64,000 nucleotides of DNA from the NCBI GenBank assembly GCA_965226865.1, contig CBDDEH010000004.1, positions 1,240,001-1,304,000 of the forward strand, given 5' to 3'. The DNA comes from CBDDEH01 sp965226865. Its GTDB lineage: Bacteria; Chloroflexota; Dehalococcoidia; Lucifugimonadales; JAGWBF01. Numbering within the stretch: the first letter of the stretch is position 1; every line of letters starts with the position of its first letter. A program made the translations under genes and the position numbers. The notes under the pieces were generated by a model. The model was given only the letters and a program-made list of their open reading frames with translations. It was not told where the DNA came from and ran no database searches. Shown here piece by piece: positions 57,352 to 64,000 of the stretch.

Positions 57352-58961
57352 CTAGCCCTCCAATCCAAGGGGCACTGGAGCCATCGAGACCTTTCCAGAC
57401 GATTGACTTTCCGGTGCTCCCAGTCTTATCTCAGACTCATCGGAAGATTCCCTAGCAGGCATAAATCTGACAGCCAACAGGGCTCCTACAAATGTGATTC
57501 CCGCAACTACGACCATCGCTATTCCGAACCCATCGATAAAAGCACCGTTGGCCGAGGTACGGAGGGCTTCTCCGGACGGACCGCCCAACTCCGTGGCAAT
57601 TTGGCCGGCCGCGCCAATGGAATTCTTAGCAGCAGCGGCCGCGCCAACCGGAAGTCCCGTTAAAGCGCTGGAGATGTTTGAGGAGTACACCGAGTTGAGG
57701 ATGGACCCAAGGATACCCACGCCCAGGGCGCCACCAACCAAGCGAGTTACTTCATTTAAGGCTGACCCTACCCCTGCTTTCGCCTCGGGAACCGACCCCA
57801 TCACAGCGTCAGTTGCTGGCGCCAATGTTGCTCCCAAGGCAGCGCCGAGGACGAAGAGACCAGAGCCAATGAACCAGTACGCTGACTCGGTGTCGAGGAG
57901 GGCAAATGACGCCATCGTCAGTCCGATGAGTAGAAGTCCTCCAGCGACGACCCTCTTACTTCCTAGCTTCGCCACCAGTCGATCACTAGCGCCACTCCCT
58001 ACCACGAAGCCTAGGGCCAATGGCACCATCCGGATACCTGTTGCCAGGGGACCATGACCTTGCACGAATTGCAAATACTGGGTGAAGAGGAATATTGTGC
58101 CGAGCAGAGCGAGGAACGAGACGCTGACGGCCACTCCTCCCAAAGATAGGCGATGGTTCTTAAAGAATCTCATATCTAACATTGGATGGTCTGTTCTCAG
58201 TTCGTACAGAACGAAGGCGACACCTAGAGACAGGGCTCCGATAAATCCGGTTACCACTATCATATCGAGCCAGCCCCGTTCCGGTGCCTCAACGACTGCG
58301 TACAGGAGTGCCGACAATGTGGCGGTTGACAGGAAGGCACCGACCATATCAATCTTTCGAGGTGCAGGGTCCTTACTGTTGGGAACTAAGACCGCCCCGG
58401 CGGCAAGTATCGCTGCACCGAGAGGGATATTGATAAGAAAAATTGAGCCCCACCAGAAGTTCTCAAGTAGCCAGCCACCGACTACCATTCCAAGGGGAAC
58501 TCCGATTCCGGCCGCGGCACTCCAGATCCCTATCGCCTTTGCCCGCTCATTGCGCGGGAACACGTCGACGATGATTGACAGAGTTGCGGGCATGATCATC
58601 GCGCCACCAACCCCCATGAGAGCTCTGGTGGCGATCAATTGTCGCTAGACTGAGAGAACGCCGCTGCCAGACTCGCGATTGCGAATACTACGAGTCCTGT
58701 TTGCAGCAACAGCTTTCTACCAAACCTGTCGCCGAGAGATCCCATAGTTAGTAGCAGCCCAGCGAATACCAGTAGATAAGAGGCCACTATCCATTGAAGC
58801 TCGGATGCAGAGGACCCAAGGTCTGTTTGGACCGTTGGGAGTGCTACATTAAGAATAGTTGTATCAATAGCTATTAGGATTAAGCTTACAGATAATACCA
58901 ACAGCGCCCACCAACGTTGCCGATATTTTCGATCTTGGTAATCCGTTTCCGGTGTTTTCAC
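57352..58961 (-). pseudogene. MFS drug exporter, DHA2/EmrB-QacA type, single-base frameshift
   Basis: The N-terminal part (58961-58640) has helices 1-3 with LDxT-like IAIDTTILNVALPTVQTDLG and GSLGDRFGRK; the rest (58638-57352) has the RALMGVGGAMIMPATLSIIV motif and remaining helices, for about 14 in all. One added base near 58640 reads ...FSQSSDQLIATRALMG and restores one protein of about 536 aa. The ATG at 58961 is preceded by GGAGGAG. Expected to export toxic compounds or antibiotics by proton antiport. Confidence 0.85.
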
Positions 58962-59195
58962 GACTTCTCCTCCTACTTTTTGATTGTTTCTTCATTTGAT
59001 TGCCTGCCTCGCAGAATTCTCATTTTATAAACCTCCTGTTGTATTTCTACCCAAGATGGGAGTGTCAGTCACCAGAGACACCTAGCCCTGTATTCTTCGG
59101 CTTCGCTCCGAGTGGCCTAGTACTCAGTCAACTTGGTTTTGGGATTTGTTTAAGAAAGGGGCCAATTGAGCTATCCCGCCTGGTGGGAAGTGTTG

Positions 59196-59684
59196 ATGGC
59201 GGGGGTGGCAATGATGGTCAGGGACAAATACGCGGTGCGGCTGGCACAGGAACAACGGGAGGAGCTCCAGCGACTGATCCGGGTTGGCAAAAACTCAGCC
59301 CGAGTGACCGCTAGAGCGCGGATTCTCCTAAAGAGCGACGACGGTTGGGCGGCACCCCAAGCGGCCGAAGCTTTGGATGTGGCCCTGAGCACCGTATACC
59401 GGGTCAAGCAGCGCTTTGCCGAAGAAGGGTTGGAGAGGGTTTTGCAGGACCGTCCCCAGGCCAACCGGCCCCGGAAGTTGGACGACCGGGGCGAAGCCCA
59501 CCTGATTGCTTTGGCCTGCAGCCCGCCGCCGGAAGGGCATGACCACTGGACCCTGCGTCTGCTGGCCGGGAAGGTGGTCGAGTTGGGGCTGACGCCCTCC
59601 ATGTCCCACGAGGGGGTGCGCCAGCGTCTCAAAAAAACGCCCTCAAGCCGTGGCAGAAGAAGGAGTGGTGCATTCCCAAGGTGA
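59196..59684 (+). CDS. IS630-family transposase, N-terminal part
   Basis: Winged helix-turn-helix DNA-binding part (LAQEQREELQRLIRVGKNSA, ILLKSDDGWAAPQAAEALDV, STVYRVKQRFAEEGLERVLQ). The frame leaves the family at an A7 run (59631-59637); a -1 shift, or an eighth A, continues as NALKPWQKKEWCIPKVSAEF into the catalytic part. The exact start is uncertain (several close ATGs; MAGVAMMVRDKY used). Confidence 0.85.
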   Translation: MAGVAMMVRDKYAVRLAQEQREELQRLIRVGKNSARVTARARILLKSDDGWAAPQAAEALDVALSTVYRVKQRFAEEGLERVLQDRPQANRPRKLDDRGEAHLIALACSPPPEGHDHWTLRLLAGKVVELGLTPSMSHEGVRQRLKKTPSSRGRRRSGAFPR

Positions 59685-60337
59685 GCGCGGAATTTGTGGC
59701 TAACATGGAGGATGTCCTGGATCTCTACGCCGAACCCTATGATCCCCAACGTCCGGTGGTTTGCTTTGACGAGACATCCACCCAGTTGTTGGCGGAGACC
59801 CAGCCCGCTCTGCCGCCCCGGCCGGGACTTCCGCTGCGGCAGGACTACGAATACCGGCGGGAGGGTACCCGCAACCTGTTCTTGGCCTGCGAGCCCTTGG
59901 CGGGTTGGCGAGAGGTGGCGGTCACGGAGCGGCGCACGATGCAAGACTTCGCCCGCCGGATGCGCTGGCTGGCGGATGAAGCCTACCCGGAAGCCGAGGT
60001 GGTAAGGGTTGTCTTGGACAATCTCAATACCCATCGCCGGGCATCGCTGTACGAGACTTTCCCGGCTGAGGAAGCCCGGAGGATTGCCAGGCGGCTGGAG
60101 TTTCATTACACGACCAAGCACGGGAGTTGGTTGAACATGGCGGAGATCGAGTTCAGCGTCCTGTCCCGCTCCTGCCTGAAGCAGCGGCTCTCCGGCGAGG
60201 AGGCCCTCAGGAGGGAAGTCGATGCTCTGGTCAAGGAGCGCAACGCCGCCAGAGCCACCATCAACTGGCGGTTCAACACCCGGGACGCACGAACCAAACT
60301 TCACCGCCTTTACCCTTCCGATTTTACGGTTGACTGA
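59681..60337 (+). CDS. IS630-family transposase, catalytic DDE part
   Basis: Catalytic Asp in RPVVCFDETSTQLL, second Asp in VVRVVLDNLNTH and Glu in SWLNMAEIEFSVLSRSCL form the DDE triad. Normally translated by frameshifting from the first frame, so the listed ATG is only the track start. The C-terminus ends at the inverted repeat. Confidence 0.88.
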   Translation: MSAEFVANMEDVLDLYAEPYDPQRPVVCFDETSTQLLAETQPALPPRPGLPLRQDYEYRREGTRNLFLACEPLAGWREVAVTERRTMQDFARRMRWLADEAYPEAEVVRVVLDNLNTHRRASLYETFPAEEARRIARRLEFHYTTKHGSWLNMAEIEFSVLSRSCLKQRLSGEEALRREVDALVKERNAARATINWRFNTRDARTKLHRLYPSDFTVD

Positions 60338-60370
60338 GTACTAGTTGGGCATACTGCACTTCCGCGCTCT

Positions 60371-60865
60371 TCAAAGTGCGAGTAGTAGGATTATTAATAG
60401 GGCAGATACTAGGCTCGCAACGGCCGTCCTGATTGAGTTCCATCGGTTCCAACGCGGTTCGAAGTCTTTACGAGCTGCCTTTTGCGCCGTCTCATTCATA
60501 GTGTCGACATCCAGAGTTTGTAGCTTGTTATTCAGCGGTATGTTAATTGTGGCTGTCGGCAATTGGACGCCGAGAAGATAGGCAAGTGCGGCGAAGATCA
60601 TGAGCAGACGCTCAGCTCCATCCAATACCCCGATGCCAAGCACAGCCGAGGTCACCAAAGCCACAACTGAACCGAGCCAAACAAACATAAAGATCGGCTG
60701 ATTATTCTGGATAACGCCGTCCATCACCTGAAAAGCTCGGATAAACTCCCGGTCATTTAGACTTCTGATGCCCGGCATAACCACTATTGCGAAAGCAAAC
60801 AAGAGGCCCGCCACAAGGGAACCCAGAAATGTAGCCACGATCAATGCAATCTGAAAGACTTCCAT
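60371..60865 (-). CDS. DUF1772 membrane protein (anthrone oxygenase-like)
   Basis: 164 aa with four hydrophobic helices and the DUF1772 pattern FAFAIVVMPGIRSLNDREFIRAFQVMDGVIQN near the start, NNKLQTLDV and RWNRWNSIRTAVA near the end. Some relatives act in polyketide tailoring; most are of unknown function. AGGAGG precedes the ATG. It is divergent from an AraC-family regulator 134 bases away, with a TGATTAATCA palindrome (60934-60943) between them, so regulation by that protein is likely. Confidence 0.75.
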   Translation of the reverse strand: MEVFQIALIVATFLGSLVAGLLFAFAIVVMPGIRSLNDREFIRAFQVMDGVIQNNQPIFMFVWLGSVVALVTSAVLGIGVLDGAERLLMIFAALAYLLGVQLPTATINIPLNNKLQTLDVDTMNETAQKAARKDFEPRWNRWNSIRTAVASLVSALLIILLLAL

Positions 60866-61011
60866 GATTCATCCTCCTATTGGTTTATTTGGCGCCATGC
60901 GTCCAGTATTCCACGCCTAGTCTGTACGGTCTATGATTAATCATCTGGTATCTTTGCTCATTCGTCTGATGCATGTAGACAATTGATCCGAACCGTGATA
61001 TGCTGCCAGAC

Positions 61012-61971
61012 ATGACCACATCGACTGTTTGGGACCCAATCGATCCGCTGGGTGAAGCGCTGCATTACCTGCGCATGAGCGGAGTGTTCTATTGCAAATC
61101 GGAGTTCACGGCTCCGTGGGGACTGGCCATGCCCGAGATGGAGGGTGTGCTCAGCTTCCACCTGATCAATTCAGGCCGGTGCCGAATCGAGGTCGAGGGA
61201 TCGGATCCGGTCTGGGCGCAGCGAGGAGACCTGGTGCTAGTCCCACACGGCAAAGGGCATCTCTTACTCAGTGATCAAGGGGTACATGCTGCCGGACTAT
61301 TTGATCTACCACGAAAGCAGCTGAGTGATCGTTATGAAGTGCTGGTGCACGGGGGTTCAGGAGAACCAACCAGCATGATCTGTGGCGCTGTAAGATTCGA
61401 TCACCCGGCAGCCATTCAGCTTGTGAACTTGCTGCCGGGCCTCATCCATGTGGATGCGTCCAGTTCACACATGGAGTGGGCCCAATCGATGCTGCACTTC
61501 ATGGCGTCTGAGGCAAAGCAGATGCGTCCGGGCGGGGAGACCGTAATCACCCGGCTTGCCGACATTCTGGTGATTCAGGCGATTCGTTCATGGATCGAGG
61601 AGGATCCAGCAGCACAAAGGGGCTGGCTGGGCGCGCTGCAGGACAGCTATATCGGCAAATCGATCTCGCTGATTCACCGCGATCCCTCTAGGAACTGGAC
61701 TGTTGAGAGTCTGGCATATGAAGCTGGCTTATCGCGCTCAGCTTTCTCTGCCCGATTTACTTCTCGTGTCGGCGAGTCGGTTATGCACTATGTGACACGC
61801 TGGAAAATGAGCGTAGCTGAGACCTGGTTGAAAGAGGGCGAATTCAGCCTGGCTGAGTTGGCGGATAGGATTGGTTACCAATCGGAAGCTGCGTTCAACC
61901 GCACCTTCAAACGGTTCATAGGTGTAACACCAGGCAAGGTGAAACGAGGATCTATCCCAGCGCCAGCTTAG
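61012..61971 (+). CDS. AraC-family transcriptional regulator with cupin sensor domain
   Basis: About 319 aa. N-terminal cupin domain (residues about 15-180, HLINSGRCRIEVEGSDPVWA, GDLVLVPHGKGH) and C-terminal AraC double helix-turn-helix (SIGKSISLIHRDPSR start, WTVESLAYEAGLSRSAFSARFT, LAELADRIGYQSEAAFNRTF). An ATG at 61000 is an alternative start. It belongs to the AraC subclass that often controls an adjacent divergent gene, here the DUF1772 protein. Confidence 0.88.
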   Translation: MTTSTVWDPIDPLGEALHYLRMSGVFYCKSEFTAPWGLAMPEMEGVLSFHLINSGRCRIEVEGSDPVWAQRGDLVLVPHGKGHLLLSDQGVHAAGLFDLPRKQLSDRYEVLVHGGSGEPTSMICGAVRFDHPAAIQLVNLLPGLIHVDASSSHMEWAQSMLHFMASEAKQMRPGGETVITRLADILVIQAIRSWIEEDPAAQRGWLGALQDSYIGKSISLIHRDPSRNWTVESLAYEAGLSRSAFSARFTSRVGESVMHYVTRWKMSVAETWLKEGEFSLAELADRIGYQSEAAFNRTFKRFIGVTPGKVKRGSIPAPA

Positions 61972-62037
61972 ACGACACCCCTAGCTTCAGATAAGCATAG
62001 CTTAAATGACCGTGGTAATAGGTCCAGGTCAGGCCGC

Positions 62038-62496
62038 TCATGGTGAGCCGGTCGAACCATGAGATGCGGGCCTGAGTCTCTTTTCGTAGTCATAAACGAA
62101 TCGCCTCTGGGCTAGACTTTCCACCGAGCCTGGCCTGAGTCTCCTTAAATGATCTATCGCCTCCTGAGCTCCGTACCCAGTGTAAACCAGGTAACAGGCC
62201 AGAGATGTGCCGGCCCTACCCATCCCCGCCCGGCATGAGACAGCTACTCCAATTCCCTGCTGAATCCGTTGGTGGACGAAGGAGATGATACGATCGATCT
62301 GGTCGTCTGTTGGCGCCCCGGACTCGGTCATGTATTCGGCCATGTCGGCTAGTCCGACGGCTTCCGCCGAAATGGTCTGCCTCTCCAACCTGACAAGGGC
62401 CCCGACTCCGCGCTGCTTCAGATAATTCAGGTACTCCACATCCACGGGTCCCATCGAACCAGCCAGCTTATCGGGGATAACCCAACTGAAGTTCAT
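62038..62496 (-). CDS. Dual-specificity protein phosphatase family
   Basis: 152 aa with the CX5R signature (SCRAGMGRAGTSLACYLV) and a general-acid aspartate upstream. Probably dephosphorylates protein Ser/Thr/Tyr or small phosphates. The stop region overlaps a copy of the dispersed GCTCATGGTGAGCC repeat (62037-62050). Its ATG overlaps the DUF167 stop, so the two are coupled. Confidence 0.82.
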   Translation of the reverse strand: MNFSWVIPDKLAGSMGPVDVEYLNYLKQRGVGALVRLERQTISAEAVGLADMAEYMTESGAPTDDQIDRIISFVHQRIQQGIGVAVSCRAGMGRAGTSLACYLVYTGYGAQEAIDHLRRLRPGSVESLAQRRFVYDYEKRLRPASHGSTGSP

Positions 62497-62768
62497 CGAC
62501 TTCCCAGCCGTCGACGGACTTCACCGAGGGAGTATCCGTCTATCGCTATCCGCTTGTCCCGAGAGCTCTGCCCACGCACTATTTTGACCTTGCTCTTGGC
62601 AATGTCCAGGGTTTCGGCCAGCAGCTCTACCAAGGCCTGATTGGCCTTTCCTTTCTCCGGTACGGCAGTCACTTTGACGACCAACACGTCATCGTTGAAT
62701 CCCTCCACCTGATTGCGCGATGCTTTGGGGTGGACTCGCACTTTGATGGGAGTTCTGGTTTGGTCCAA
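62493..62768 (-). CDS. DUF167 (YggU-family) protein
   Basis: 91 aa of normal YggU length with the family core VRVHPKASRNQVEGF, VPEKGKANQALVELLAE and VKIVRGQSSRDKRIAI. Function unknown; usually found as a small conserved protein. It overlaps the phosphatase gene by four bases (ATGA) and lies 50 bases downstream of the Fur-family gene. Confidence 0.88.
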   Translation of the reverse strand: MDQTRTPIKVRVHPKASRNQVEGFNDDVLVVKVTAVPEKGKANQALVELLAETLDIAKSKVKIVRGQSSRDKRIAIDGYSLGEVRRRLGSR

Positions 62769-62818
62769 TCTACTTCCCTACGGTGAGGTGATCAGAGCCA
62801 GGTGGCCGATTACGTGGG

Positions 62819-63247
62819 TCAGGTGGCGGCGCGGCAGTTAGAGCACCTGCCTGATACCGTGAAGTTCTCCAAGTCGGGCTCAAAGCCGAATTCGTTGACC
62901 AGCCGTTCCCTGAATTCGTCGAGGTAGTTTGGGCTCAGGTTGAATGCGCTCCCGCAGGACTGACAGACCATGTGGTGGTGGCGTTGGTCTGGGTCCGTTA
63001 GCTCGTAATGCAGCCGGTCGCCCATGCCTACTTCCGTCACCACGTGGTGCTTTTTGAGCATGTGTATAGTCCGGTAGACAGTCGCGATATCCATGTACGG
63101 GTAAGACTCTTTGGCCCTTTGGTAGATCGAGTCCACGTTCATGTGGCCTTCGCCGTCAGCGATGGCAGAAAGAATAATGAGCCTCTGGGGCGTTAGACGC
63201 ATCCCCTTGGCCTTCATCATTTCTACTATAGGGTCATGTCCGGCCAT
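62819..63247 (-). CDS. Fur-family metal/peroxide-responsive regulator
   Basis: 142 aa. N-terminal winged helix (KGMRLTPQRLIILSAIADGE, MDIATVYRTIHMLKKH) and a dimerisation domain with DQRHHHMVCQSCGSAFNLSP and a C-terminal CSNCRAAT, giving two CxxC pairs for structural zinc. It cannot be assigned to Fur, Zur or PerR from this. An inverted repeat upstream of its start is a candidate autoregulatory site. Confidence 0.9.
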   Translation of the reverse strand: MAGHDPIVEMMKAKGMRLTPQRLIILSAIADGEGHMNVDSIYQRAKESYPYMDIATVYRTIHMLKKHHVVTEVGMGDRLHYELTDPDQRHHHMVCQSCGSAFNLSPNYLDEFRERLVNEFGFEPDLENFTVSGRCSNCRAAT

Positions 63248-63272
63248 GTGTTTTCCTATCAGGGATCAATAC

Positions 63273-63304
63273 TTGAAGCTGAGTACAATTTACATCAGCT
63301 TCAA
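63273..63304. promoter_or_regulatory. Perfect inverted repeat upstream of the Fur-family gene
   Basis: TTGAAGCTGA (63273-63282) and TCAGCTTCAA (63295-63304) form a 10-bp perfect inverted repeat around 12 AT-rich bases, 26-57 bases before the regulator's start and about 100 bases before the divergent crotonase gene. Candidate operator for both. Confidence 0.5.
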
Positions 63305-63403
63305 CGACTAGGCAAGAACTGCTGTGAAGCGCAGCATTCTTGCGCGGGTTGGGGGCTTGTTGTAGGATGAGGCGGGCTTAGACTAGATACGATAGGAATA
63401 CGC

Positions 63404-64000
63404 GTGCAGTACGACCAAATCAAACTGACCTTTGATGGACCGGTTGCAACTATTACTCTCAACCGTCCGGACGTGCTCAATGCGATCACGACCAGTATGC
63501 TGCAGCAGCTCAACGCTGCGGTGGACGAGGTCGCGCACAACGACAAGATAAAGGCTCTTGTTATCCGTGGCGAGGGAAGGGGTTTCTGCGCCGGCGTCGA
63601 CCTGGGCTTCATGTCCCAGCTATTCGAGGACCCGCCATCCCTGAAAAGCTTTCTGACGGACTTCAACGGGTTTTTATTCAAGCTGGAGGAACTGCCGATC
63701 CCGGTTATTTGCGTCGTGACCGGGTACGCCCTCGCCGGAGGGTTCGAGTTCATGCTTGCCTGCGATCTGGTGATTGCTACAGACGACGCTCGCATCGGTG
63801 ACCAGCACGGGAACGTTGGACTTGTGCCCGGTGGCGGCTCTTCCCAGCGTCTTCCGCGGCGGATTGGTTATCAAAGGGCCTCGGAGCTTCTCCTTACCGG
63901 GCGCTGGGTATCAGGCAAGGAGGCGGAGCAGTGGGGTTTGATCACCAGAGCGGTCAGCGCCGACTCTCTGGAGGATGAGCTGGACAAACTTCTCTCGAGT
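63404..64000 (+). CDS. Enoyl-CoA hydratase/isomerase family protein, cut by window end
   Basis: GTG start, then QYDQIKLTFDGPVATITLNR with the crotonase motifs GRGFCAGVDLGFM and TGYALAGGFEFMLACDLVIA. The frame is open to the last base, so the C-terminus is missing. The second catalytic Glu context is altered (GDQHGNVGLVPGGGSSQRLP), as in the 38-kb copy. It is divergent from the Fur-family gene. Confidence 0.8.
   Translation, partial: MQYDQIKLTFDGPVATITLNRPDVLNAITTSMLQQLNAAVDEVAHNDKIKALVIRGEGRGFCAGVDLGFMSQLFEDPPSLKSFLTDFNGFLFKLEELPIPVICVVTGYALAGGFEFMLACDLVIATDDARIGDQHGNVGLVPGGGSSQRLPRRIGYQRASELLLTGRWVSGKEAEQWGLITRAVSADSLEDELDKLLSS

Larger units (their letters stand above)
59120..60341 (+). mobile_element. 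IS630-family insertion sequence with TA target duplication
   Basis: 1,222 bp between perfect terminal inverted repeats GTACTCAGTCAAC and GTTGACTGAGTAC, flanked by TA at 59118-59119 and 60342-60343, the family's TA target. It encodes one transposase in two overlapping frames. Confidence 0.88.

Noticed and set aside
59171..60304. 377-codon minus-strand frame over the IS630 element
   Set aside because: Antisense to the transposase, which has clear DDE motifs.

Overview
The window looks like a chromosomal segment of a Chloroflexota bacterium, most likely in the Dehalococcoidia / SAR202 neighbourhood. This is inferred from a solute-binding lipoprotein with a VTKEVVVTQEVE-type linker, a fused transaldolase/phosphoglucose isomerase, a 23S rRNA gene with no 16S or 5S beside it, and many CoA-transferase, enoyl-CoA hydratase and amidohydrolase genes. 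No 16S is present, so the placement is provisional.

Layout. (1) 0.7-9.2 kb: a tight plus-strand pentose-phosphate operon (tkt, rpiB, tal-pgi fusion, HAD phosphatase, gnd, zwf) ending in what looks like a 6-phosphogluconolactonase stub. (2) 9.3-17.8 kb: an FMN alpha-hydroxyacid oxidase with a C-terminal SHOCT-like tail, an amidohydrolase with a clear promoter, a dockerin-bearing PQQ-type sugar dehydrogenase, a patatin and an ABC-2 exporter. (3) 18.0-28.0 kb, minus strand: one giant exported kelch / calcium-binding / DUF11 / Rhs (YD-repeat) protein cut into pieces by single-base indels, including a 17-base C run, with a small membrane protein just downstream. (4) 28.0-32.8 kb: 23S rRNA plus initiator tRNA on the minus strand. 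The 23S gene is interrupted by a 378-nt group I intron in helix 69, and an isochorismatase-family gene lies between an 89-bp repeat of the tRNA 3' half and its terminator. (5) 32.8-37.8 kb: ffh, an EVE-domain protein and sbcC. (6) 38.0-43.6 kb: an acyl-CoA cluster (two enoyl-CoA hydratases, acyl-CoA synthetase, two family III CoA-transferases). (7) 43.6-55.4 kb: a scattered catabolic/transport island (Dpp-type permeases and binding protein, aldo/keto reductase, amidase-type isochorismatase, tandem cupins, epimerase, DUF4392, TPP enzyme). (8) 55.4-60.3 kb: an IS3 element with a 5-bp target duplication, a repeat field, a frameshifted MFS exporter and an IS630 element. (9) 60.4-64 kb: DUF1772/AraC divergent pair, dual-specificity phosphatase, DUF167, a Fur-family regulator with a palindromic upstream site, and the start of another enoyl-CoA hydratase.

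A striking property is that eight genes or gene segments are broken by apparent single-base shifts, and every one has the same sign (one base missing in the coding direction). That points to consensus deletion errors, or to shared slippage, rather than to ordinary gene decay, so broken genes are described here with their reconstructed reading.
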